Assembly (NCBI GenBank): GCA_016218085.1
Contig: JACREY010000015.1
Location: 62,001 to 126,000, forward strand
Source of the DNA: Ignavibacteriota bacterium
GTDB lineage: Bacteria; Bacteroidota; Ignavibacteria; Tepidaquicellales; Tepidaquicellaceae
Length of the DNA stretch: 64,000 bases
Direction: 5' to 3'
How positions within the stretch are numbered: position 1 is the stretch's first letter; every line of letters begins with the position of its first letter. Of this stretch, positions 16,412 to 24,703 are shown piece by piece. Made by a program: the position numbers and the translations under genes. The notes below the pieces were generated by a model. That model searched no databases and was not told the DNA's origin. It saw only the letters and a program-made list of their open reading frames with translations.

Positions 16412-17525
16412 TTCTTTCCATCCTCTTTCGCCAAACCGGTTTTACAGATTCATTGGAAAGCTTTATATTGATTTCGGGTATCTTAAGACAAGCACTGCAA
16501 ACCTTTTTTTCAAATCCGTAATCTTCAAATATGTCACTTGATTCAGAATCCTTGCCGCAAAAATTACAAATAAATTTTTCTCCTTTTTTTACCGGCGGGT
16601 TGATGATGTAAGGAGCGCAGTATCTTGCCACGGAATCTTTTTTGTAATATTTTGATTCATCCCTGCATTCGCATTCACTGCAGACAGGCACATCAAACCT
16701 GCTTAATGATTCCTGATTTGATTTCAGTTCACCGCAAAAAAAACAGAACATCTTTTCGGCTGCCTTTACCGAAACCGTAATTGACTGTGCTCCGATAAAA
16801 TTCAGGATACCGTTTTCATGCTTATTGGAAAATTTGTACCCGAATGTTCCTTCTTTTATATATTTTTCCGTGTAATTTCCGGCTTCGCAAAAAGCAAATA
16901 ATAAATCCGCACTTCCGTATCTTGTAATATGAAGGCCGGAACCTTCAATAAATTTTTTAAGCTTTCCGGGTCTGTACCAATATTGATAAAATTTTTCCGT
17001 AATAACTTTTCTAAACAGTGTTCTTTTTACTATATTTTTAACTTTTTTCCTGATTTTCTGATAAAGAATATAAAAAGAAACTGACGGAGTCGAAATTATT
17101 GCGATTCCTCCGGGTCTCAATACTCTGTAAGCCTCTGCCAGGGCATTCTGAGGACCTTCAATAAAATGCTCTATTACACCAAGAGAAATATATCCGCTTA
17201 ACGAGTTATCAGGATATTCCAGATTCAGTATGTTGCCTTTTTTAAATACTGCATCATATCTGTTTTTCAATTTCCATTCGTTCAGATAATCAATTGTAGG
17301 CTGTGAAAAATCAACCCCCTCTATATTAATTCCCATTTCCGAGAAATAAAACACATATCTTCCCAGTCCGCATCCTGCCTCAATTGTCTTTCCTTTTCTG
17401 GGAATGAACTTTGCTATCCAGTGCCTGAGTCCGTAGAAATCCCACATCCTTATTTCGGATTCGGGGGTGAGCTGGTCCCATTCATCTGACCAAACGTTTT
17501 CGTCCTGTCCTATGCTTTCTGCCAT
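16404..17525 (-). CDS. SAM methyltransferase with two C-terminal zinc-ribbon modules
   Basis: About 373 residues. The N-terminal two thirds are a class I methyltransferase: KTIEAGCGLGRYVFYFSEMG (motif I, about 48-67), GVDFSQPTIDYLNEW, GYISLGVIEHFIEGP and LRPGGIAIISTPS. After residue 260 come two Cys4 modules, CFFCGE...CSEC and CNFCGK...CSAC, that look like zinc ribbons; this tail is unusual for a sugar methyltransferase. The ATG at 17525, one base after the upstream stop and 9 bases after AGGA, is preferred to a TTG at 17543. Neighbours are a DegT aminotransferase and a GT2. Confidence 0.84.
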   Translation of the reverse strand: MAESIGQDENVWSDEWDQLTPESEIRMWDFYGLRHWIAKFIPRKGKTIEAGCGLGRYVFYFSEMGINIEGVDFSQPTIDYLNEWKLKNRYDAVFKKGNILNLEYPDNSLSGYISLGVIEHFIEGPQNALAEAYRVLRPGGIAIISTPSVSFYILYQKIRKKVKNIVKRTLFRKVITEKFYQYWYRPGKLKKFIEGSGLHITRYGSADLLFAFCEAGNYTEKYIKEGTFGYKFSNKHENGILNFIGAQSITVSVKAAEKMFCFFCGELKSNQESLSRFDVPVCSECECRDESKYYKKDSVARYCAPYIINPPVKKGEKFICNFCGKDSESSDIFEDYGFEKKVCSACLKIPEINIKLSNESVKPVWRKRMERNA

Positions 17526-17526
17526 C

Positions 17527-18666
17527 CTAATATTTCCTGTCAAATTCCTTTAATGATTCCAAAACGTAATCTATTTCCTCATTTTTTAAATCAGCAAATA
17601 ATGGTAATGTAATAAATTCTTTCCAAATTCTTTTTGATATGCTGCATCCGTTATCCCATCTTTTAAAAAACGGGAACAGCATCAGGGGAACATAATGCAC
17701 TCCGGTTGCTATTCCTTTCGATTTGAGATGAATAATCAATTCGTCTCTTTTTTCGCAGCGGACACCGAAAAGCCAGTAGCTGTTTTTATCAGGACTGAAC
17801 GGAAGCAATGGTTTAATATTCTTCAAATCCCTGATTCCTTCCATATACCTTTCAATATGCCTGCTTCTGTCCGCATTCATCCTGTCCAGCTTCTTCAGCT
17901 GAGCAAGCCCTATCGAAGCCGATAAATCATTCATGTTATATTTGAAACCAAGTGATGCAATTTCATAATACCAGTGCATGGCATCGAGTGCTTTTGTATC
18001 CGTATATCCTTCCACCCTTTTCCAGGTATCCTTGTCTATGCCTACCCATCTGCAGGCTTTCATCGGTGCAATCAGTTCTTCATCATCAGAGCACATCATC
18101 CCGCCGTCTCCTGTGGTCATCGCTTTCTTTTCTTCAAAACTGAAACAACCTATGTCGCCCCAGGTACCAAGCTTCTTCCCTTTATAAGAACTGCCTGCTG
18201 TGTGTGCGCAGTCCTCCACAACCTTAAGTTTTTTTGATTTGGCAAAATCAATAATCATATCCATATTAGCAGGGTGTCCGCCGAAGTGAACCGGCATAAC
18301 AGCGACACAGTCTTTTGAAAACTTTCTCTCTAGGTCCTCCATGGATATTGAGACAGTGTCTTCATCAACATCCACAAAAACAGGTTCAAGCCTGTTGTAA
18401 ACAGGGGCAAATGCTGTTGATGCAAAAGTTATCGCAGGCACCAGAACTTTTTGTCCTTCCCTGAATCCGAATGATGTCAAAGCCAGATGAAGCGCTGCAG
18501 TAGCTGAATTTAAGCCAATGGATGATTTACAGCCGATGTATCCGCACCACTCTTTTTCAAACCGGGCAACCTTTGGTCCAAGACCAATCCACGCTTTATC
18601 AAATGAATCTTTAATGTTATTTAATTCTTCCTCGCCAAGCGATGGCTTGAACAGTCTTACATTCAT
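17527..18666 (-). CDS. DegT/DnrJ/EryC1/StrS-family sugar aminotransferase
   Basis: A 379-residue PLP enzyme, paralogous to the one at 10236-11405. Seen: LNSATAALHLALTSFGF near residue 53, VMPVHFGGHPANMDMI, VVEDCAHTAGSSYKGK and the Schiff-base region CFSFEEKKAMTTGDGGMM near 180 with Lys present, so transamination is expected. The C-terminal GVHYVPLMLFPF motif is usual in PseC/ArnB-type enzymes. It overlaps the rfbC-like gene by 4 bases. It probably aminates the keto-sugar produced by the rfbF, SDR and rfbC route upstream. Confidence 0.92.
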   Translation of the reverse strand: MNVRLFKPSLGEEELNNIKDSFDKAWIGLGPKVARFEKEWCGYIGCKSSIGLNSATAALHLALTSFGFREGQKVLVPAITFASTAFAPVYNRLEPVFVDVDEDTVSISMEDLERKFSKDCVAVMPVHFGGHPANMDMIIDFAKSKKLKVVEDCAHTAGSSYKGKKLGTWGDIGCFSFEEKKAMTTGDGGMMCSDDEELIAPMKACRWVGIDKDTWKRVEGYTDTKALDAMHWYYEIASLGFKYNMNDLSASIGLAQLKKLDRMNADRSRHIERYMEGIRDLKNIKPLLPFSPDKNSYWLFGVRCEKRDELIIHLKSKGIATGVHYVPLMLFPFFKRWDNGCSISKRIWKEFITLPLFADLKNEEIDYVLESLKEFDRKY

Positions 18667-19223
18667 ACTTCTATTCCTTTGTATTTGGAAATAAATTCCT
18701 TTAGAGTTATATTTTTTCTGTCTTTTTCTGATAATACCGGTTTTTCTATGCCCCAGTCAATATTTAAATCACTGTCGTTCCAGATTAAACCGACTTCATA
18801 TTCAGGCTTGTATATGCTGTCTACCTTGTACAGGACTTCTGATATGTCTGTCAGCGTGCAGAATCCATGGGCAAATCCTCTCGGTACATATGCATATTTC
18901 CTATTCTCCTCTGACAGGACTACTGAATCCCAATGACCGAAAGTTGGAGAGTTTAAACGCAAGTCTACAAAAACATCGAGTACCGACCCCTTTATGCATC
19001 TGATTAGCTTTGTTTCGGAAAAAGGCGGCATTTGAAAATGAAGACCCCTGATGGTTCCTTTTTGCTCCGAGCGGGAATGATTTTCCTGCACCCAGTCCCT
19101 GTCAAGCCCTTGCTTCGCAAATATTCCCTTGTCAAAAGCACGCATGAAAAAACCTCTTGAATCAATAATAGGCTTCATCTCGATTACATATGTGCCTTCT
19201 ATCTTCCCTTTTATAAAATTCAT
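18663..19223 (-). CDS. rfbC: dTDP-4-dehydrorhamnose 3,5-epimerase family (RfbC-like)
   Basis: A 186-residue cupin epimerase of normal length. Seen: MKPIIDSRGFFMRAF, the core QENHSRSEQKGTIRGLHFQ with the catalytic His of GLHFQ (near residue 61), SVLDVFVDLRLNSPTFG and YVPRGFAHGFCTL. It epimerises C3 and/or C5 of a 4-keto-6-deoxy nucleotide sugar. No rfbA/rfbB pair for dTDP-rhamnose is in the window; the nearby nucleotidyltransferase is RfbF (CDP-glucose), so the substrate may be a CDP-sugar. It overlaps the SGNH gene and the DegT gene by 4 bases each. Confidence 0.9.
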   Translation of the reverse strand: MNFIKGKIEGTYVIEMKPIIDSRGFFMRAFDKGIFAKQGLDRDWVQENHSRSEQKGTIRGLHFQMPPFSETKLIRCIKGSVLDVFVDLRLNSPTFGHWDSVVLSEENRKYAYVPRGFAHGFCTLTDISEVLYKVDSIYKPEYEVGLIWNDSDLNIDWGIEKPVLSEKDRKNITLKEFISKYKGIEV

Positions 19224-20188
19224 TGTTTGTCAGTAATTTTCAGATTTTCCAATGTATCTTTTAAAATCCTGCTGAAAAGGTTTGCTCCGCTTCCTTTTAA
19301 ATGGTCATAGTCGTAATAATCCGTCATGCAGAACCGCTTATCGTAAAAATAATTTAAGTAAAATACATCCTTACCGTCTGCAAAACTACCTGCTTTCTCT
19401 GTGAACTCAATGTATATGTTTTTATCGATATATTTTGCATAAGCAAATGAAACGGGAGTAGTGACAAATACAAGCTTTATATTATTTTCCTTCAAATATT
19501 TTGCAAAATTACCGAGAATGCTTATGTTACTCTCGAAATTTTTTCTGATAACCAGTGTATTGGTAAACTCCACCCTTTCCTTGCCTCTTAAGATTGTTGC
19601 TTCAGTGGAATCAAGCACATTTCCTGTCGTATCCGTATTCCAGCCCAATGAATTCATTTTTGTTCCGAAAGAAAACATCTTAGGATTTATCATTCCCAAC
19701 AATGTATTTTCAATTCTGTATAGGAATGCAAAACTGTATGTTTTTATATCTGTATAATCCGATAATGAATATGATGACCTTGCAGGAAGATTAAAATATT
19801 CTTTGTAAAAATATTTCCTCCACTTTTCATGAGCTTCGTTCAGGTCATACCAAAGGGAAAAATACGAGACTGAAACTATGATGCACTTTAAATTCTTCAG
19901 ATTGTTTTTGTATTTTTCAAAAAGCAGATTATCATAATAAAGATCCTGGCTGTAATATGCAAGATTTACCGAATTATGGTTCAGTATATCCGGATTAATG
20001 CTGAAATAACCGTGAGAAGAACCAAGTATTAGAATATTAATGTCACTTATTTTGTTTTCGATTACTTTCTTTTTAAGAGTAAATCCGTTCTCAAGCCCTC
20101 TTGCCCTGACTTCAAAAAATAAAATCAGCACAATTACAGGAATAATAATAATTAGTAATTTTTTATAAAGCTTTATCTGTCCCTGCAT
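19220..20188 (-). CDS. Membrane-anchored SGNH-like protein paired with MBOAT
   Basis: 322 residues from the ATG at 20188, which overlaps the MBOAT stop as TGATG; a longer frame opens upstream but would run 85 bases into the MBOAT gene. Seen: a short cytoplasmic start, one membrane segment (LLIIIIPVIVLILFF, about 10-24), then INILILGSSHGYFSINPD with the block-I Ser and a C-terminal YDHLKGSGANLF that fits the Asp-x-x-His block of SGNH esterases. Such proteins partner MBOAT acyltransferases (AlgJ/AlgX, DltD, PatB types) and pass acyl groups to the exported sugar in the periplasm. No close family name is recognised. Confidence 0.78.
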   Translation of the reverse strand: MQGQIKLYKKLLIIIIPVIVLILFFEVRARGLENGFTLKKKVIENKISDINILILGSSHGYFSINPDILNHNSVNLAYYSQDLYYDNLLFEKYKNNLKNLKCIIVSVSYFSLWYDLNEAHEKWRKYFYKEYFNLPARSSYSLSDYTDIKTYSFAFLYRIENTLLGMINPKMFSFGTKMNSLGWNTDTTGNVLDSTEATILRGKERVEFTNTLVIRKNFESNISILGNFAKYLKENNIKLVFVTTPVSFAYAKYIDKNIYIEFTEKAGSFADGKDVFYLNYFYDKRFCMTDYYDYDHLKGSGANLFSRILKDTLENLKITDKQ

Positions 20189-21636
20189 CAGAAATTTGCA
20201 TAAATAAATGTTGCGGAATCGAATCTTCCGAAAATCAGTATGATAAAAATAAAGAAATAATAGAAACCCCATCTCTGCCAGACTGGTCTGGAATTAATAA
20301 AATTCAATATGCCGTATTTCTTCTGGACAAAATGAATCAGCTCAAGCAAAATCAGAAGTGAAAGAACAACAATTAGCTCATACCTTGAAGAGAATATCTT
20401 CATTACAGTCAATAAGCTGAATCCTGAAAAAATATTACTCACAAAGTAATAGCCTGCGCTGATGCTTTCGGACTTAAAGAAAACCCAAGCCAGTGTTACC
20501 AAAGAAAAAGTAAAAGATGTTTTGAAAATTGAACTGATAATGCTTTTCTCAAGACCCGACTTTCTTAATATCCTTTTCCTGATTTTTTTTGTCAGGAATC
20601 CAATCACCAGGTATAAAGCGTGCAGTAATCCCCAAACAATAAAAGTCCAGTTTGCCCCGTGCCATAAACCACAAACAAGCATTGTGAATGATATGCCTGC
20701 AAGATAGGACCAGTTTTCGGATTTCATTCCCAAGAAAGGTTTATTATTCAGTTTTCTTGTTATTAAATATGCAATGGGAAGAAATAAATAATCCCTTAGC
20801 CAGGTTGAGAGCGATATGTGCCACCTTGCCCAGAAATCCTGAATGCTCTTTGCATAATAAGGAAGATTGAAATTTTCCATTACTTTGAATCCCATAATCG
20901 ATGCAATACCTATTGCAATATCTGTATACCCTGAAAAATCACAGTAAATCTGAATCGAGAACAATACAGCTCCTGCTATCAGAGCTATGCCTTTGTATTC
21001 CTGAGGATTTGAAAAAACCTTCTCCGAAAGGTCGGCAATCCTGTCTGCGATTACAATTTTTTTAAAGAAACCCAGGGTAACTAAAATCAATCCCTTTTTA
21101 ACCGAATCATAATCGAAATTCTTTTCTTCTCTGAGCTGCGGCAAAATATTATAAGGCCTTTCAATCGGTCCGGAAACTACAAGCGGGAAAAAAGTTATAA
21201 ACTGCGCCAGATAAAAAATGTTTTTCTCCGCTTTAATTCTTTTTCTGTAAACTTCAATAACATAACTCAACCCTGCAAATGTATAAAATGACAAGCCGAC
21301 AGGTGATGCAGTTTTTAATAACGGAAGATTTAATGCACCGGGTAAGGCATCAGTAAAGAAATTGTAATATTTAAATACAAATAAGAATGAAAGCACAATC
21401 ACAATAGAAATCCAAAAAATTCCTTTTCTTTCCTCCGACCTTTCAACAGCAATTCCCGATATGTAAACAACTGTCAGAACAGAAACCATTATGACTAATC
21501 CCGTCAGACCAAAGCTTGAATAAAAAAGTAAACTGCAAATCAGCAGCAGTGTTTTCCTGTTGTTATTCTTTAAAATATAATAAAGAAAAATAAATATTGA
21601 GAAAGCGACAAGAAATATTAATGAATTAAACTGCAC
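20188..21636 (-). CDS. MBOAT-family membrane O-acyltransferase (AlgI-like)
   Basis: A 482-residue polytopic protein with about 10-12 membrane segments. It carries the AlgI signatures: FPLVVSGPIERP near 160, CDFSGYTDIAIGIA near 238, DFWARWHISLSTWLRDYLF near 270 and LWHGANWTFIVWGLLHALYL near 325, which holds the invariant catalytic His. It moves acyl groups from a cytoplasmic donor across the membrane for polysaccharide O-acylation. Its stop overlaps the start of the SGNH-like partner by one base, the usual pairing. It abuts the SDR gene at 21636. Confidence 0.93.
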   Translation of the reverse strand: MQFNSLIFLVAFSIFIFLYYILKNNNRKTLLLICSLLFYSSFGLTGLVIMVSVLTVVYISGIAVERSEERKGIFWISIVIVLSFLFVFKYYNFFTDALPGALNLPLLKTASPVGLSFYTFAGLSYVIEVYRKRIKAEKNIFYLAQFITFFPLVVSGPIERPYNILPQLREEKNFDYDSVKKGLILVTLGFFKKIVIADRIADLSEKVFSNPQEYKGIALIAGAVLFSIQIYCDFSGYTDIAIGIASIMGFKVMENFNLPYYAKSIQDFWARWHISLSTWLRDYLFLPIAYLITRKLNNKPFLGMKSENWSYLAGISFTMLVCGLWHGANWTFIVWGLLHALYLVIGFLTKKIRKRILRKSGLEKSIISSIFKTSFTFSLVTLAWVFFKSESISAGYYFVSNIFSGFSLLTVMKIFSSRYELIVVLSLLILLELIHFVQKKYGILNFINSRPVWQRWGFYYFFIFIILIFGRFDSATFIYANF

Positions 21637-22634
21637 TATGAAATCAAGTCAAGTCTGTTTTTTATGGTTTTTAGCCTTACAAATCTCGAAGAATTGAAAT
21701 CTTCTATCGAGAATTTTTTTTCAACAAGGTGCTTATGCAGTTCTTCCATTCCTGAATCGAGACTGTAATCAAGCCGAAAGTCCGGAGCAAGTTCATTTAG
21801 ATAATCGAATTTCACTCTATAATTTCTCGGATCCTCTCCTATTTCACCCGTAAATACAACTTCAGAATCCTTTACAAATTTCTTTACCTTATCCGCGACA
21901 TCCTTCACCTGATAGTTTTCTATGTTTGCACCAACATTCACCGCGGCAAAAAACCTGTCGTTTATATCCAGATTTGCAAAATGCACAAATGCCTTTGCTA
22001 TATCGGAGCAGTGAATAAGCGGACGCCAAGGGGTTCCGTCACTCATCACCCTGATTTGCTTTTTTGTGAAAGCACAGGTGAGCAAATTGTTTACAACAAG
22101 GTCTATCCTGAACATCGGGGAGAAACCGTAAGCAGTGGAATTCCTTAAGCAAATTGCAGTAAAATGACTGTCTGCAAGTTCTTTCAAAGCGCTTTCAGTT
22201 GCGATTTTGGATTCGGCATATGCGGAAACCGGATTTAATGCCGAATGCTCATCAAGGTCAAGCTTTTCACCTTTTCCGTAAATCGAACAACTTGATGAAA
22301 AAATAAACCTGGGTATGCCTGCCTTCTTTGCAAGATTTGCCAGGTAAATCGAACCGTCACGGTTTATACTGTATGTCAGTTCGGGAATTAAATCTCCCAT
22401 CGGGTCGTTTGAAATTGCAGCCAGATGCATTATACAGTCATATCCCCTTATATCATCAATGCTCAATTCCCTTATATCCTTTACTAGCTCGAGATCGGGA
22501 TATACAAACTCATCCCATTCACAGCCTTCAAATAAATTCAGGTCGCAACCCTTTACAAAATGTCCGGCTTCTTTAAGCCGTTTTACAAGATGAACGCCAA
22601 TGTACCCTCTGTGTCCGGTTACAAAAATTTTCAT
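21636..22634 (-). CDS. NAD-dependent epimerase/dehydratase (extended SDR)
   Basis: A 332-residue extended SDR: MKIFVTGHRGYIGVHLVKRL at the N-terminus (G-x-x-G-x-x-G), CIMHLAAISNDPMG near 67, FSSSCSIYG near 112 and the YAESK Tyr-x-x-x-Lys pair near 135, then GTPWRPLIHCSDIAKAF. It follows rfbF by one base, so it probably acts on the CDP-sugar made by RfbF, as a dehydratase, epimerase or reductase. Genes of this type often sit beside rfbF in clusters for deoxy or branched sugars. The exact reaction cannot be read from the sequence. Confidence 0.88.
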   Translation of the reverse strand: MKIFVTGHRGYIGVHLVKRLKEAGHFVKGCDLNLFEGCEWDEFVYPDLELVKDIRELSIDDIRGYDCIMHLAAISNDPMGDLIPELTYSINRDGSIYLANLAKKAGIPRFIFSSSCSIYGKGEKLDLDEHSALNPVSAYAESKIATESALKELADSHFTAICLRNSTAYGFSPMFRIDLVVNNLLTCAFTKKQIRVMSDGTPWRPLIHCSDIAKAFVHFANLDINDRFFAAVNVGANIENYQVKDVADKVKKFVKDSEVVFTGEIGEDPRNYRVKFDYLNELAPDFRLDYSLDSGMEELHKHLVEKKFSIEDFNSSRFVRLKTIKNRLDLIS

Positions 22635-22635
22635 T

Positions 22636-23418
22636 TTAATCCCATACCTTCCATTCGGGTTTTGTTTTCCAAAGATTGTTTAAATACTGATTGTCCCTGT
22701 ATGTATCCATGCACTGCCAGAATCCATTGTGCCTGTAAACAGAAAGCTGCTTTTTCCCTACAAGCAGATTCATTGGTTCGGTTTCCAGCACAAGGTCACT
22801 TCTCTTGTCAAGAGTGTCGAAAAACTCTTTCTTAAATACGAAAAAACCTCCGTTTATAGGTGTCTGATTTTCTATGTCAGGAATTTTTTCCTTAAACCTG
22901 ACAACATAATCTCCATCCACATTTAAATCGCCGAACCGTGACGGGGGAAAAACACCTGTAACCGTTCCGGTTGTATTTTGCTTTTTATGGAATTTTACAA
23001 GCTCGCCTATGTTTACACTGCTTACTGCATCTCCGTAGGTAAGCATAAAATCATCCTCATGAATATATTTTTCGCACAGCTTTGTCCTGTGCCCCGTCAT
23101 TGATTCTGCTCCTGTTTCAACAAGAGTTACCGTCCAGTCCTTTTCATCGTTGTTGGAATGAAAAATGACGTCGCTTTCATTACCCAGTTTTACCGTAAAA
23201 TCATTATTGTAAAACTTGTATTTAAGAAAATAGTCCCTGATTACATCGCCTTTATAACCGAGCGCAAGAATGAACTCCCTGTATCCGTAATGTGAATATA
23301 ATTTCATTATATGCCAGAGAATTGGTTTCCCGCCGATTTCTACCATCGGCTTTGGCTTGAATTCGGTTTCCTCACGAAGACGCGTTCCCTGTCCTCCGCA
23401 TAAAATTATTACTTTCAT
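22636..23418 (-). CDS. rfbF: Glucose-1-phosphate cytidylyltransferase
   Basis: A 260-residue sugar nucleotidyltransferase of normal RfbF length. Seen: KVIILCGGQGTRLREETEF (residues 2-20), PMVEIGGKPILWHIMKLYS, LALGYKGDVIRDYFLKY near 53, LTYGDAVSSVNI near 128 and GGFFVFKKEFFDTL near 188. It makes CDP-glucose from CTP and glucose-1-phosphate, the entry to CDP-linked 3,6-dideoxy or other deoxy sugars. No clear CDP-glucose 4,6-dehydratase (RfbG) is recognised unless the adjacent SDR does that job. It lies 4 bases after the GT-C membrane protein gene. Confidence 0.93.
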   Translation of the reverse strand: MKVIILCGGQGTRLREETEFKPKPMVEIGGKPILWHIMKLYSHYGYREFILALGYKGDVIRDYFLKYKFYNNDFTVKLGNESDVIFHSNNDEKDWTVTLVETGAESMTGHRTKLCEKYIHEDDFMLTYGDAVSSVNIGELVKFHKKQNTTGTVTGVFPPSRFGDLNVDGDYVVRFKEKIPDIENQTPINGGFFVFKKEFFDTLDKRSDLVLETEPMNLLVGKKQLSVYRHNGFWQCMDTYRDNQYLNNLWKTKPEWKVWD

Positions 23419-23422
23419 TATT

Positions 23423-24703
23423 TTAAACTTTAGATTTTTTTAAAAAGAAAAAAGAATAAATTCTGTAAACGGTAACTGATGCCAGAATTACAAAAAGAGG
23501 ATCCAGATAAGGTATTCTGTATCTTATTAATGCAGCAGTCATCAGACCTATTGCTGTAAACAAAATACAGGATAACAGAACGTATACTGCAAAATATTTT
23601 TTTTCACTTTGCTTCCATAAAATAAAAAATCCGGGAATCGCAAGAAAAAAGTCCCAGTTCAGTTTTACTATTTTAAAAATTTTTGCCGCAATGCTGGTTG
23701 AAGAATATAAATCGAAGAATCCCCAGGTATCCAGTATTTTAAAATATGCGATCTTTAATGATTCCAGAGGATACTTTACTATGAAATTAATTGCTTCATT
23801 TAAAAACCAAAAAGATGATTTAATCGGCAGGTATGTACCTATCATATCATCATTAATAAAACCTGTATCCCAGGTGCTGTTCCAAACAGGGTATTTCTGC
23901 TCCAGTACGACTAGCGGAGACCATCCCCACCATACGGATAATGCCCCCTGTGAAGAAATAAAAATTAATAAATCTGCGGAAATGTAAGCGTAAAATGACC
24001 ATAAAAATATCGGAATTAAAACGAAACCAAACCAGATTAAAAATTTAGTTACTCTCGCCTTTATTCCATCTCCTGCATACAAATAAAAAAACAGGATATA
24101 AAGTATGGAATAAAAGAAAAACTGACCTCGTGTAAGAGAAGCAAGACCGGTAAATATACCGCTGAGAATAAGAAGTTTAACTGAAAACACTCCTGATTTG
24201 TAAGCCCTTAATATGAAAAACAGCGCAGAAAGTCCAAGATACATTGAAAGCAATTCACTGTTAACAACCATAGCATCATTCCACATCGGATAGTATAAAT
24301 TCGCAAGAACAGCTGATACAACTGCTGTCTTTTCATCAAAAATCAATCTTGCAATCAGAAAAATTTCCAGTACAATCAGCGATGCAATAATAAGCTGGAC
24401 AATTATTATCGCTTTAAATGAAACACCAAATATCAAGAATATCAAAGCTAAAAAAAAAGGATAAACCGGTGGTCTGAAAAAAGCAACAACGGGAGCGCTT
24501 TCACACCCGGCATAATAATGCCTGCCCTGCGATATGGCGAGTCCCCTGTCAAAAAAATTCTTCGAATCACCTTCCTGCAATTCAATAATGTTCCAGGCAG
24601 ATTTTTTTTCTCCTGTCTTATTTTCGTAATAATTACGCCCGAATAAAATAAAAAAACCTACTATCAAGCTAATGAAAAAAACTAATAGTGATTTTCTATT
24701 CAT
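23423..24703 (-). CDS. GT-C (GT39/PMT-like) membrane glycosyltransferase
   Basis: A 426-residue protein with about 10-11 hydrophobic segments. It has the GT-C layout: a short N-terminal anchor, an acidic GDSKNFFDRG loop near 45 and FFRPPVYPFFLALIFLIFG near 76, then LASLTRGQFFFYS near 190, as in dolichyl-phosphate-mannose-type or ArnT-like enzymes. These use polyprenyl-phosphate sugars as donor on the outer side of the membrane. It probably adds a side sugar to the polymer or lipid-linked unit after flipping. The start overlaps the Wzy-like gene stop by 4 bases. Confidence 0.8.
   Translation of the reverse strand: MNRKSLLVFFISLIVGFFILFGRNYYENKTGEKKSAWNIIELQEGDSKNFFDRGLAISQGRHYYAGCESAPVVAFFRPPVYPFFLALIFLIFGVSFKAIIIVQLIIASLIVLEIFLIARLIFDEKTAVVSAVLANLYYPMWNDAMVVNSELLSMYLGLSALFFILRAYKSGVFSVKLLILSGIFTGLASLTRGQFFFYSILYILFFYLYAGDGIKARVTKFLIWFGFVLIPIFLWSFYAYISADLLIFISSQGALSVWWGWSPLVVLEQKYPVWNSTWDTGFINDDMIGTYLPIKSSFWFLNEAINFIVKYPLESLKIAYFKILDTWGFFDLYSSTSIAAKIFKIVKLNWDFFLAIPGFFILWKQSEKKYFAVYVLLSCILFTAIGLMTAALIRYRIPYLDPLFVILASVTVYRIYSFFFLKKSKV

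Noticed and set aside
19220-20272. Longer start of the SGNH-like gene at 20272
   Set aside because: It would run 85 bases into the MBOAT gene and add a basic, non-conserved segment; the ATG at 20188 overlaps the MBOAT stop as TGATG.
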